Shown here: positions 49,206 through 62,672 of the stretch, piece after piece
How positions within the stretch are numbered: the stretch's first letter is position 1
Layout of the letters: the number at the start of each line of letters is the position of its first letter
Assembly: GCA_002205965.3 (NCBI GenBank)
Contig: NADL03000697.1
Coordinates: 186,001 to 250,000 of the forward strand
Reading direction: 5' to 3'
Source: Kappaphycus alvarezii
Taxonomy: Eukaryota; Rhodophyta; Florideophyceae; Gigartinales; Solieriaceae
DNA length: 64,000 nt
Translations under genes and position numbers: made by a program
The notes under the pieces: generated by a model
Databases searched by the model: none
What the model was told of the DNA's origin: nothing
The model's input: only the letters and a program-made list of their open reading frames with translations

Positions 49206-52200
49206 CAAAACAGCACTCTGACAGGGCGTCATATGCGACCTACAAAACTTCAATCATAGAGCGGTGGGAATTGAGTCTGGCTCTCTTCTTGAAGAGTTGC
49301 AAACCAAAGCCTGCATTTTGAATATTACAAAACAGCTTCAGTACCGCACATTCCCATCGCATTCCCGCCTATCCATTTCAGCCCTATTAGAATAGGCTCA
49401 ATTTCCCTCGGTTTACCGCTGGTGCAATATCCGTTCCAATCTCTCAAAACAGCACTCTGACAAGGGCGTCATATGCGACCTACAAAACTTCAATCATAGA
49501 GCGGTGGGAATTGAGTCTGGCTCTCTTCTTGAAGAGTTGCAAACCAAAGCCTGCATTTTGAATATTACAAAACAGCTTCAGTACCGCACATTCCCATCGC
49601 ATTCCCGCTCCTATCCATTTCAGCCCTATTAGAATAGGCTCAATTTCCCTCGGTTTACCGCTGGTGCAATATCCGTTCCAATCTCTCAAAACAGCACTCT
49701 GACAAGGGCGTCATATGCGACCTACAAAACTTCAATCATAGAGCGGTGGGAATTGAGTCTGGCTCTCTTCTTGAAGAGTTGCAAACCAAAGCCTGCATTT
49801 TGAATATTACAAAACAGCTTCAGTACCGCACATTCCCATCGCATTCCCGCTCCTATCCATTTCAGCCCTATTAGAATAGGCTCAATTTCCCTCGGTTTAC
49901 CGCTGGTGCAATATCCGTTCCAATCTCTCAAAACAGCACTCTGACAAGGGCGTCATATGCGACCTACAAAACTTCAATCATAGAGCGGTGGGAATTGAGT
50001 CTGGCTCTCTTCTTGAAGAGTTGCAAACCAAAGCCTGCATTTTGAATATTACAAAACAGCTTCAGTACCGCACATTCCCATCGCATTCCCGCTCCTATCC
50101 ATTTCAGCCCTATTAGAATAGGCTCAATTTCCCTCGGTTTACCGCTGGTGCAATATCCGTTCCAATCTCTCAAAACAGCACTCTGACAAGGGCGTCATAT
50201 GCGACCTACAAAACTTCAATCATAGAGCGGTGGGAATTGAGTCTGGCTCTCTTCTTGAAGAGTTGCAAACCAAAGCCTGCATTTTGAATATTACAAAACA
50301 GCTTCAGTACCGCACATTCCCATCGCATTCCCGCTCCTATCCATTTCAGCCCTATTAGAATAGGCTCAATTTCCCTCGGTTTACCGCTGGTGCAATATCC
50401 GTTCCAATCTCTCAAAACAGCACTCTGACAAGGGCGTCATATGCGACCTACAAAACTTCAATCATAGAGCGGTGGGAATTGAGTCTGGCTCTCTTCTTGA
50501 AGAGTTGCAAACCAAAGCCTGCATTTTGAATATTACAAAACAGCTTCAGTACCGCACATTCCCATCGCATTCCCGCCTATCCATTTCAGCCCTATTAGAA
50601 TAGGCTCAATTTCCCTCGGTTTACCGCTGGTGCAATATCCGTTCCAATCTCTCAAAACAGCACTCTGACAAGGGCGTCATATGCGACCTACAAAACTTCA
50701 ATCATAGAGCGGTGGGAATTGAGTCTGGCTCTCTTCTTGAAGAGTTGCAAACCAAAGCCTGCATTTTGAATATTACAAAACAGCTTCAGTACCGCACATT
50801 CCCATCGCATTCCCGCTCCTATCCATTTCAGCCCTATTAGAATAGGCTCAATTTCCCTCGGTTTACCGCTGGTGCAATATCCGTTCCAATCTCTCAAAAC
50901 AGCACTCTGACAAGGGCGTCATATGCGACCTACAAAACTTCAATCATAGAGCGGTGGGAATTGAGTCTGGCTCTCTTCTTGAAGAGTTGCAAACCAAAGC
51001 CTGCATTTTGAATATTACAAAACAGCTTCAGTACCGCACATTCCCATCGCATTCCCGCTCCTATCCATTTCAGCCCTATTAGAATAGGCTCAATTTCCCT
51101 CGGTTTACCGCTGGTGCAATATCCGTTCCAATCTCTCAAAACAGCACTCTGACAAGGGCGTCATATGCGACCTACAAAACTTCAATCATAGAGCGGTGGG
51201 AATTGAGTCTGGCTCTCTTCTTGAAGAGTTGCAAACCAAAGCCTGCATTTTGAATATTACAAAACAGCTTCAGTACCGCACATTCCCATCGCATTCCCGC
51301 TCCTATCCATTTCAGCCCTATTAGAATAGGCTCAATTTCCCTCGGTTTACCGCTGGTGCAATATCCGTTCCAATCTCTCAAAACAGCACTCTGACAAGGG
51401 CGTCATATGCGACCTACAAAACTTCAATCATAGAGCGGTGGGAATTGAGTCTGGCTCTCTTCTTGAAGAGTTGCAAACCAAAGCCTGCATTTTGAATATT
51501 ACAAAACAGCTTCAGTACCGCACATTCCCATCGCATTCCCGCTCCTATCCATTTCAGCCCTATTAGAATAGGCTCAATTTCCCTCGGTTTACCGCTGGTG
51601 CAATATCCGTTCCAATCTCTCAAAACAGCACTCTGACAAGGGCGTCATATGCGACCTACAAAACTTCAATCATAGAGCGGTGGGAATTGAGTCTGGCTCT
51701 CTTCTTGAAGAGTTGCAAACCAAAGCCTGCATTTTGAATATTACAAAACAGCTTCAGTACCGCACATTCCCATCGCATTCCCGCTCCTATCCATTTCAGC
51801 CCTATTAGAATAGGCTCAATTTCCCTCGGTTTACCGCTGGTGCAATATCCGTTCCAATCTCTCAAAACAGCACTCTGACAAGGGCGTCATATGCGACCTA
51901 CAAAACTTCAATCATAGAGCGGTGGGAATTGAGTCTGGCTCTCTTCTTGAAGAGTTGCAAACCAAAGCCTGCATTTTGAATATTACAAAACAGCTTCAGT
52001 ACCGCACATTCCCATCGCATTCCCGCTCCTATCCATTTCAGCCCTATTAGAATAGGCTCAATTTCCCTCGGTTTACCGCTGGTGCAATATCCGTTCCAAT
52101 CTCTCAAAACAGCACTCTGACAAGGGCGTCATATGCGACCTACAAAACTTCAATCATAGAGCGGTGGGAATTGAGTCTGGCTCTCTTCTTGAAGAGTTGC

Positions 52201-55200
52201 AAACCAAAGCCTGCATTTTGAATATTACAAAACAGCTTCAGTACCGCACATTCCCATCGCATTCCCGCTCCTATCCATTTCAGCCCTATTAGAATAGGCT
52301 CAATTTCCCTCGGTTTACCGCTGGTGCAATATCCGTTCCAATCTCTCAAAACAGCACTCTGACAAGGGCGTCATATGCGACCTACAAAACTTCAATCATA
52401 GAGCGGTGGGAATTGAGTCTGGCTCTCTTCTTGAAGAGTTGCAAACCAAAGCCTGCATTTTGAATATTACAAAACAGCTTCAGTCCGCACATTCCCATCG
52501 CATTCCCGCGTATCTACCTTCAGCCCTATTAGAATAGGCTCAATTTCCCTCGGTTTACCGCTGGTGCAATATCCGTTCCAATCTCTCAAAACAGCACTCT
52601 GACAAGGGCGTCATATGCGACCTACAAAACTTCAATCATAGAGCGGTGGGAATTGAGTCTGGCTCTCTTCTTGAAGAGTTGCAAACCAAAGCCTGCATTT
52701 TGAATATTACAAAACAGCTTCAGTACCGCACATTCCCATCGCATTCCCGCTCCTATCCATTTCAGCCCTATTAGAATAGGCTCAATTTCCCTCGGTTTAC
52801 CGCTGGTGCAATATCCGTTCCAATCTCTCAAAACAGCACTCTGACAAGGGCGTCATATGCGACCTACAAAACTTCAATCATAGAGCGGTGGGAATTGAGT
52901 CTGGCTCTCTTCTTGAAGAGTTGCAAACCAAAGCCTGCATTTTGAATATTACAAAACAGCTTCAGTACCGCACATTCCCATCGCATTCCCGCTCCTATCC
53001 ATTTCAGCCCTATTAGAATAGGCTCAATTTCCCTCGGTTTACCGCTGGTGCAATATCCGTTCCAATCTCTCAAAACAGCACTCTGACAAGGGCGTCATAT
53101 GCGACCTACAAAACTTCAATCATAGAGCGGTGGGAATGAGTCTGGCTCTCTTCTTGAAGAGTTGCAAACCAAAGCCTGCATTTTGAATATTACAAAACAG
53201 CTTCAGTACCGCACATTCCCATCGCATTCCCGCTCCTATCCATTTCAGCCCTATTAGAATAGGCTCAATTTCCCTCGGTTTACCGCTGGTGCAATATCCG
53301 TTCCAATCTCTCAAAACAGCACTCTGACAAGGGCGTCATATGCGACCTACAAAACTTCAATCATAGAGCGGTGGGAATTGAGTCTGGCTCTCTTCTTGAA
53401 GAGTTGCAAACCAAAGCCTGCATTTTGAATATTACAAAACAGCTTCAGTACCGCACATTCCATCGCATTCCCGCTCCTATCCATTTCAGCCCTATTAGAA
53501 TAGGCTCAATTTCCCTCGGTTTACCGCTGGTGCAATATCCGTTCCAATCTCTCAAAACAGCACTCTGACAAGGGCGTCATATGCGACCTACAAAACTTCA
53601 ATCATAGAGCGGTGGGAATTGAGTCTGGCTCTCTTCTTGAAGAGTTGCAAACCAAAGCCTGCATTTTGAATATTACAAAACAGCTTCAGTACCGCACATT
53701 CCCATCGCATTCCCGCTCCTATCCATTTCAGCCCTATTAGAATAGGCTCAATTTCCCTCGGTTTACCGCTGGTGCAATATCCGTTCCAATCTCTCAAAAC
53801 AGCACTCTGACAAGGGCGTCATATGCGACCTACAAAACTTCAATCATAGAGCGGTGGGAATTGAGTCTGGCTCTCTTCTTGAAGAGTTGCAAACCAAAGC
53901 CTGCATTTTGAATATTACAAAACAGCTTCAGTACCGCACATTCCCATCGCATTCCCGCTCCTACATTTCAGCCCTATTAGAATAGGCTCAATTTCCCTCG
54001 GTTTACCGCTGGTGCAATATCCGTTCCAATCTCTCAAAACAGCACTCTGACAAGGGCGTCATATGCGACCTACAAAACTTCAATCATAGAGCGGTGGGAA
54101 TTGAGTCTGGCTCTCTTCTTGAAGAGTTGCAAACCAAAGCCTGCATTTTGAATATTACAAAACAGCTTCAGTACCGCACATTCCCATCGCATTCCCGCTC
54201 CTATCCATTTCAGCCCTATTAGAATAGGCTCAATTTCCCTCGGTTTACCGCTGGTGCAATATCCGTTCCAATCTCTCAAAACAGCACTCTGACAAGGGCG
54301 TCATATGCGACCTACAAAACTTCAATCATAGAGCGGTGGGAATTGAGTCTGGCTCTCTTCTTGAAGAGTTGCAAACCAAAGCCTGCATTTTGAATATTAC
54401 AAAACAGCTTCAGTACCGCACATTCCCATCGCATTCCCGCTCCTATCCATTTCAGCCCTATTAGAATAGGCTCAATTTCCCTCGGTTTACCGCTGGTGCA
54501 ATATCCGTTCCAATCTCTCAAAACAGCACTCTGACAAGGGCGTCATATGCGACCTACAAAACTTCAATCATAGAGCGGTGGGAATTGAGTCTGGCTCTCT
54601 TCTTGAAGAGTTGCAAACCAAAGCCTGCATTTTGAATATTACAAAACAGCTTCAGTACCGCACATTCCCATCGCATTCCCGCTCCTATCCATTTCAGCCC
54701 TATTAGAATAGGCTCAATTTCCCTCGGTTTACCGCTGGTGCAATATCCGTTCCAATCTCTCAAAACAGCACTCTGACAAGGGCGTCATATGCGACCTACA
54801 AAACTTCAATCATAGAGCGGTGGGAATTGAGTCTGGCTCTCTTCTTGAAGAGTTGCAAACCAAAGCCTGCATTTTGAATATTACAAAACAGCTTCAGTAC
54901 CGCACATTCCCATCGCATTCCCGCTCCTATCCATTTCAGCCCTATTAGAATAGGCTCAATTTCCCTCGGTTTACCGCTGGTGCAATATCCGTTCCAATCT
55001 CTCAAAACAGCACTCTGACAAGGGCGTCATATGCGACCTACAAAACTTCAATCATAGAGCGGTGGGAATTGAGTCTGGCTCTCTTCTTGAAGAGTTGCAA
55101 ACCAAAGCCTGCATTTTGAATATTACAAAACAGCTTCAGTACCGCACATTCCCATCGCATTCCCGCTCCTATCCATTTCAGCCCTATTAGAATAGGCTCA

Positions 55201-58200
55201 ATTTCCCTCGGTTTACCGCTGGTGCAATATCCGTTCCAATCTCTCAAAACAGCACTCTGACAAGGGCGTCATATGCGACCTACAAAACTTCAATCATAGA
55301 GCGGTGGGAATTGAGTCTGGCTCTCTTCTTGAAGAGTTGCAAACCAAAGCCTGCATTTTGAATATTACAAAACAGCTTCAGTACCGCACATTCCCATCGC
55401 ATTCCCGCTCCTATCCATTTCAGCCCTATTAGAATAGGCTCAATTTCCCTCGGTTTACCGCTGGTGCAATATCCGTTCCAATCTCTCAAAACAGCACTCT
55501 GACAAGGGCGTCATATGCGACCTACAAAACTTCAATCATAGAGCGGTGGGAATTGAGTCTGGCTCTCTTCTTGAAGAGTTGCAAACCAAAGCCTGCATTT
55601 TGAATATTACAAAACAGCTTCAGTACCGCACATTCCCATCGCATTCCCGCTCCTATCCATTTCAGCCCTATTAGAATAGGCTCAATTTCCCTCGGTTTAC
55701 CGCTGGTGCAATATCCGTTCCAATCTCTCAAAACAGCACTCTGACAAGGGCGTCATATGCGACCTACAAAACTTCAATCATAGAGCGGTGGGAATTGAGT
55801 CTGGCTCTCTTCTTGAAGAGTTGCAAACCAAAGCCTGCATTTTGAATATTACAAAACAGCTTCAGTACCGCACATTCCCATCGCATTCCCGCTCCTATCC
55901 ATTTCAGCCCTATTAGAATAGGCTCAATTTCCCTCGGTTTACCGCTGGTGCAATATCCGTTCCAATCTCTCAAAACAGCACTCTGACAAGGGCGTCATAT
56001 GCGACCTACAAAACTTCAATCATAGAGCGGTGGGAATTGAGTCTGGCTCTCTTCTTGAAGAGTTGCAAACCAAAGCCTGCATTTTGAATATTACAAAACA
56101 GCTTCAGTACCGCACATTCCCATCGCATTCCCGCCTATCCATTTCAGCCCTATTAGAATAGGCTCAATTTCCCTCGGTTTACCGCTGGTGCAATATCCGT
56201 TCCAATCTCTCAAAACAGCACTCTGACAAGGGCGTCATATGCGACCTACAAAACTTCAATCATAGAGCGGTGGGAATTGAGTCTGGCTCTCTTCTTGAAG
56301 AGTTGCAAACCAAAGCCTGCATTTTGAATATTACAAAACAGCTTCAGTACCGCACATTCCCATCGCATTCCCGCTCCTATCCATTTCAGCCCTATTAGAA
56401 TAGGCTCAATTTCCCTCGGTTTACCGCTGGTGCAATATCCGTTCCAATCTCTCAAAACAGCACTCTGACAAGGGCGTCATATGCGACCTACAAAACTTCA
56501 ATCATAGAGCGGTGGGAATTGAGTCTGGCTCTCTTCTTGAAGAGTTGCAAACCAAAGCCTGCATTTTGAATATTACAAAACAGCTTCAGTACCGCATTCC
56601 CATCGCATTCCCGCCTATCCATTTCAGCCCTATTAGAATAGGCTCAATTTCCCTCGGTTTACCGCTGGTGCAATATCCGTTCCAATCTCTCAAAACAGCA
56701 CTCTGACAAGGGCGTCATATGCGACCTACAAAACTTCAATCATAGAGCGGTGGGAATTGAGTCTGGCTCTCTTCTTGAAGAGTTGCAAACCAAAGCCTGC
56801 ATTTTGAATATTACAAAACAGCTTCAGTACCGCACATTCCCATCGCATTCCCGCCTATCCATTTCAGCCCTATTAGAATAGGCTCAATTTCCCTCGGTTT
56901 ACCGCTGGTGCAATATCCGTTCCAATCTCTCAAAACAGCACTCTGACAAGGGCGTCATATGCGACCTACAAAACTTCAATCATAGAGCGGTGGGAATTGA
57001 GTCTGGCTCTCTTCTTGAAGAGTTGCAAACCAAAGCCTGCATTTTGAATATTACAAAACAGCTTCAGTACCGCACATTCCCATCGCATTCCCGCTCCTAT
57101 CCATTTCAGCCCTATTAGAATAGGCTCAATTTCCCTCGGTTTACCGCTGGTGCAATATCCGTTCCAATCTCTCAAAACAGCACTCTGACAAGGGCGTCAT
57201 ATGCGACCTACAAAACTTCAATCATAGAGCGGTGGGAATTGAGTCTGGCTCTCTTCTTGAAGAGTTGCAAACCAAAGCCTGCATTTTGAATATTACAAAA
57301 CAGCTTCAGTACCGCACATTCCCATCGCATTCCCGCTCCTATCCATTTCAGCCCTATTAGAATAGGCTCAATTTCCCTCGGTTTACCGCTGGTGCAATAT
57401 CCGTTCCAATCTCTCAAAACAGCACTCTGACAAGGGCGTCATATGCGACCTACAAAACTTCAATCATAGAGCGGTGGGAATTGAGTCTGGCTCTCTTCTT
57501 GAAGAGTTGCAAACCAAAGCCTGCATTTTGAATATTACAAAACAGCTTCAGTACCGCACATTCCCATCGCATTCCCGCTCCTATCCATTTCAGCCCTATT
57601 AGAATAGGCTCAATTTCCCTCGGTTTACCGCTGGTGCAATATCCGTTCCAATCTCTCAAAACAGCACTCTGACAAGGGCGTCATATGCGACCTACAAAAC
57701 TTCAATCATAGAGCGGTGGGAATTGAGTCTGGCTCTCTTCTTGAAGAGTTGCAAACCAAAGCCTGCATTTTGAATATTACAAAACAGCTTCAGTACCGCA
57801 CATTCCCATCGCATTCCCGCTCCTATCCATTTCAGCCCTATTAGAATAGGCTCAATTTCCCTCGGTTTACCGCTGGTGCAATATCCGTTCCAATCTCTCA
57901 AAACAGCACTCTGACAAGGGCGTCATATGCGACCTACAAAACTTCAATCATAGAGCGGTGGGAATTGAGTCTGGCTCTCTTCTTGAAGAGTTGCAAACCA
58001 AAGCCTGCATTTTGAATATTACAAAACAGCTTCAGTACCGCACATTCCCATCGCATTCCCGCTCCTATCCATTTCAGCCCTATTAGAATAGGCTCAATTT
58101 CCCTCGGTTTACCGCTGGTGCAATATCCGTTCCAATCTCTCAAAACAGCACTCTGACAAGGGCGTCATATGCGACCTACAAAACTTCAATCATAGAGCGG

Positions 58201-61200
58201 TGGGAATTGAGTCTGGCTCTCTTCTTGAAGAGTTGCAAACCAAAGCCTGCATTTTGAATATTACAAAACAGCTTCAGTACCGCACATTCCCATCGCATTC
58301 CCGCTCCTATCCATTTCAGCCCTATTAGAATAGGCTCAATTTCCCTCGGTTTACCGCTGGTGCAATATCCGTTCCAATCTCTCAAAACAGCACTCTGACA
58401 AGGGCGTCATATGCGACCTACAAAACTTCAATCATAGAGCGGTGGGAATTGAGTCTGGCTCTCTTCTTGAAGAGTTGCAAACCAAAGCCTGCATTTTGAA
58501 TATTACAAAACAGCTTCAGTACCGCACATTCCCATCGCATTCCCGCTCCTATCCATTTCAGCCCTATTAGAATAGGCTCAATTTCCCTCGGTTTACCGCT
58601 GGTGCAATATCCGTTCCAATCTCTCAAAACAGCACTCTGACAAGGGCGTCATATGCGACCTACAAAACTTCAATCATAGAGCGGTGGGAATTGAGTCTGG
58701 CTCTCTTCTTGAAGAGTTGCAAACCAAAGCCTGCATTTTGAATATTACAAAACAGCTTCAGTACCGCACATTCCCATCGCATTCCCGCCTATCCATTTCA
58801 GCCCTATTAGAATAGGCTCAATTTCCCTCGGTTTACCGCTGGTGCAATATCCGTTCCAATCTCTCAAAACAGCACTCTGACAAGGGCGTCATATGCGACC
58901 TACAAAACTTCAATCATAGAGCGGTGGGAATTGAGTCTGGCTCTCTTCTTGAAGAGTTGCAAACCAAAGCCTGCATTTTGAATATTACAAAACAGCTTCA
59001 GTACCGCACATTCCCATCGCATTCCCGCTCCTATCCATTTCAGCCCTATTAGAATAGGCTCAATTTCCCTCGGTTTACCGCTGGTGCAATATCCGTTCCA
59101 ATCTCTCAAAACAGCACTCTGACAAGGGCGTCATATGCGACCTACAAAACTTCAATCATAGAGCGGTGGGAATTGAGTCTGGCTCTCTTCTTGAAGAGTT
59201 GCAAACCAAAGCCTGCATTTTGAATATTACAAAACAGCTTCAGCCGCACATTCCCATCGCATTCCCGCTCCTATCCATTTCAGCCCTATTAGAATAGGCT
59301 CAATTTCCCTCGGTTTACCGCTGGTGCAATATCCGTTCCAATCTCTCAAAACAGCACTCTGACAAGGGCGTCATATGCGACCTACAAAACTTCAATCATA
59401 GAGCGGTGGGAATTGAGTCTGGCTCTCTTCTTGAAGAGTTGCAAACCAAAGCCTGCATTTTGAATATTACAAAACAGCTTCAGTACCGCACATTCCCATC
59501 GCATTCCCGCTCCTATCCATTTCAGCCCTATTAGAATAGGCTCAATTTCCCTCGGTTTACCGCTGGTGCAATATCCGTTCCAATCTCTCAAAACAGCACT
59601 CTGACAAGGGCGTCATATGCGACCTACAAAACTTCAATCATAGAGCGGTGGGAATTGAGTCTGGCTCTCTTCTTGAAGAGTTGCAAACCAAAGCCTGCAT
59701 TTTGAATATTACAAAACAGCTTCAGTACCGCACATTCCCATCGCATTCCCGCTCCTATCCATTTCAGCCCTATTAGAATAGGCTCAATTTCCCTCGGTTT
59801 ACCGCTGGTGCAATATCCGTTCCAATCTCTCAAAACAGCACTCTGACAAGGGCGTCATATGCGACCTACAAAACTTCAATCATAGAGCGGTGGGAATTGA
59901 GTCTGGCTCTCTTCTTGAAGAGTTGCAAACCAAAGCCTGCATTTTGAATATTACAAAACAGCTTCAGTACCGCACATTCCATCGCATTCCCGCCGTATCA
60001 TTTCAGCCCTATTAGAATAGGCTCAATTTCCCTCGGTTTACCGCTGGTGCAATATCCGTTCCAATCTCTCAAAACAGCACTCTGACAAGGGCGTCATATG
60101 CGACCTACAAAACTTCAATCATAGAGCGGTGGGAATTGAGTCTGGCTCTCTTCTTGAAGAGTTGCAAACCAAAGCCTGCATTTTGAATATTACAAAACAG
60201 CTTCAGTGCCGCACATTCCCATCGCATTCCCGCTCCTATCCATTTCAGCCCTATTAGAATAGGCTCAATTTCCCTCGGTTTACGCTGGTGCAATATCCGT
60301 TCCAATCTCTCAAAACAGCACTCTGACAAGGGCGTCATATGCGACCTACAAAACTTCAATCATAGAGCGGTGGGAATTGAGTCTGGCTCTCTTCTTGAAG
60401 AGTTGCAAACCAAAGCCTGCATTTTGAATATTACAAAACAGCTTCAGTGCCGCACATTCCCATCGCATTCCCGCTCCTATCCATTTCAGCCCTATTAGAA
60501 TAGGCTCAATTTCCCTCGGTTTACCGCTGGTGCAATATCCGTTCCAATCTCTCAAAACAGCACTCTGACAAGGGCGTCATATGCGACCTACAAAACTTCA
60601 ATCATAGAGCGGTGGGAATTGAGTCTGGCTCTCTTCTTGAAGAGTTGCAAACCAAAGCCTGCATTTTGAATATTACAAAACAGCTTCAGTACCGCACATT
60701 CCCATCGCATTCCCGCTCCTATCCATTTCAGCCCTATTAGAATAGGCTCAATTTCCCTCGGTTTACCGCTGGTGCAATATCCGTTCCAATCTCTCAAAAC
60801 AGCACTCTGACAAGGGCGTCATATGCGACCTACAAAACTTCAATCATAGAGCGGTGGGAATTGAGTCTGGCTCTCTTCTTGAAGAGTTGCAAACCAAAGC
60901 CTGCATTTTGAATATTACAAAACAGCTTCAGTACCGCACATTCCCATCGCATTCCCGCTCCTATCCATTTCAGCCCTATTAGAATAGGCTCAATTTCCCT
61001 CGGTTTACCGCTGGTGCAATATCCGTTCCAATCTCTCAAAACAGCACTCTGACAAGGGCGTCATATGCGACCTACAAAACTTCAATCATAGAGCGGTGGG
61101 AATTGAGTCTGGCTCTCTTCTTGAAGAGTTGCAAACCAAAGCCTGCATTTTGAATATTACAAAACAGCTTCAGTACCGCACATTCCCATCGCATTCCCGC

Positions 61201-62270
61201 TCCTATCCATTTCAGCCCTATTAGAATAGGCTCAATTTCCCTCGGTTTACCGCTGGTGCAATATCCGTTCCAATCTCTCAAAACAGCACTCTGACAAGGG
61301 CGTCATATGCGACCTACAAAACTTCAATCATAGAGCGGTGGGAATTGAGTCTGGCTCTCTTCTTGAAGAGTTGCAAACCAAAGCCTGCATTTTGAATATT
61401 ACAAAACAGCTTCAGTACCGCACATTCCCATCGCATTCCCGCTCCTATCCATTTCAGCCCTATTAGAATAGGCTCAATTTCCCTCGGTTTACCGCTGGTG
61501 CAATATCCGTTCCAATCTCTCAAAACAGCACTCTGACAAGGGCGTCATATGCGACCTACAAAACTTCAATCATAGAGCGGTGGGAATTGAGTCTGGCTCT
61601 CTTCTTGAAGAGTTGCAAACCAAAGCCTGCATTTTGAATATTACAAAACAGCTTCAGTGCCGCACATTCCCATCGCATTCCCGCTCCTATCCATTTCAGC
61701 CCTATTAGAATAGGCTCAATTTCCCTCGGTTTACCGCTGGTGCAATATCCGTTCCAATCTCTCAAAACAGCACTCTGACAAGGGCGTCATATGCGACCTA
61801 CAAACTTCAATCATAGAGCGGTGGGAATTGAGTCTGGCTCTCTTCTTGAAGAGTTGCAAACCAAAGCCTGCATTTTGAATATTACAAAACAGCTTCAGTA
61901 CCGCACATTCCCATCGCATTCCCGCTCCTATCCATTTCAGCCCTATTAGAATAGGCTCAATTTCCCTCGGTTTACCGCTGGTGCAATATCCGTTCCAATC
62001 TCTCAAAACAGCACTCTGACAAGGGCGTCATATGCGACCTACAAAACTTCAATCATAGAGCGGTGGGAATTGAGTCTGGCTCTCTTCTTGAAGAGTTGCA
62101 AACCAAGCCTGCATTTTGAATATTACAAAACAGCTTCAGTACCGCACATTCCCATCGCATTCCCGCTCCTATCCATTTCAGCCCTATTAGAATAGGCTCA
62201 ATTTCCCTCGGTTTACCGCTGGTGCAATATCCGTTCCAATCTCTCAAAACAGCACTCTGACAAGGGCGTC

Positions 62271-62370
62271 ATATGCGACCTACAAAACTTCAATCATAGA
62301 GCGGTGGGAATCTAGTCTGGCTCTCTCCTTGTAGAGTTGCAACCAAAGCCTACATTTTGAATATTACAAA
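62271..62370 (+). repeat. Right-edge partial monomer with edge-type variants
   Basis: The last unit reads GGTGGGAATCTAGTCTGG, then CTCTCTCCTTGTAGAG, GCAACCAAAGCCTACATT, and stops at ATATTACAAA. The CTAGTC and TGTAGAG variants are those of left-edge type A, not of the neighbouring central units. Confidence 0.9.
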
Positions 62371-62596
62371 CCCAAAATGTTCCCCCTATTCGAGTTGCTC
62401 AAACTGTTATCCTCACTGTTTTGGCATATTGGTACGAGGACAGGTATTCATACAAGGGTTCACTGGGCTGCTTTGCTGCGAGTGCGAGTCGTGGGGAGGC
62501 TAGGAGTCTCGCCAATTTGCATTCAATCCGTAGTGCAAACATGCAGCACAAATAAAAAACCATTTCCACCACAAAAGTGGTTGTTTACTGCAACTG

Positions 62597-62672
62597 CAAG
62601 TGGAACAAAGAGTGATATTCCCACTAGCCTCTGCAGTGGTACAAAGCTGTGGGTGGAAAGCGATACGAGAGT
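62597..62672 (+). repeat. Diverged duplication in right flank, first copy
   Basis: GCAAGTGGAACAAAGAGTGA, ATTCCCACTAGCCTCTGCA and GTGGGTGGAAAGCGATACG match in order the blocks at 63087-63155 (GCCAGTGGAACATAGGATGA, ATTCCCTTTAGCCTGCAAAG, GCGGTGGAGAAAATACTA). Confidence 0.55.

Larger units (their letters stand above)
23487..62370 (+). repeat. 242-bp satellite array, ~160 head-to-tail units
   Basis: Continuous tandem array of about 38.9 kb. The consensus monomer is 242 bp, 45.5% GC by my count, with 68 C to 42 G on the plus strand. Taking GCGTCATATGCGACC as its start, landmarks are GAGCGGTGGGAATTGAGTC (about 34-52), CTCTTCTTGAAGAG (58-71), CATTTTGAATATTACAAAAC (89-108), ACCGCACATTCCCATCGC (118-135), CCTATTAGAATAGG (160-173), CTCGGTTTACCGCTGG (184-199) and CTCAAAACAGCACTCTGAC (220-238). 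All units have the same orientation, with no inserted element seen. Monomer length is not a multiple of three. The 69- and 65-codon frames repeated in it start at TTG and GTG, not ATG, so coding is unlikely. Function is unknown; centromeric, subtelomeric or other heterochromatic satellite are candidates. Confidence 0.98.

Noticed and set aside
23487-62370. Dozens of identical 69-codon minus-strand and 65-codon plus-strand frames, as a repeated gene family
   Set aside because: They start with TTG and GTG rather than ATG, overlap each other on opposite strands, are broken by the commonest monomer variants, and the 242-bp period is not a multiple of three.
23487-62370. CRISPR array
   Set aside because: There are no short repeats with unique spacers; the whole 242-bp unit is repeated and the context is eukaryotic.
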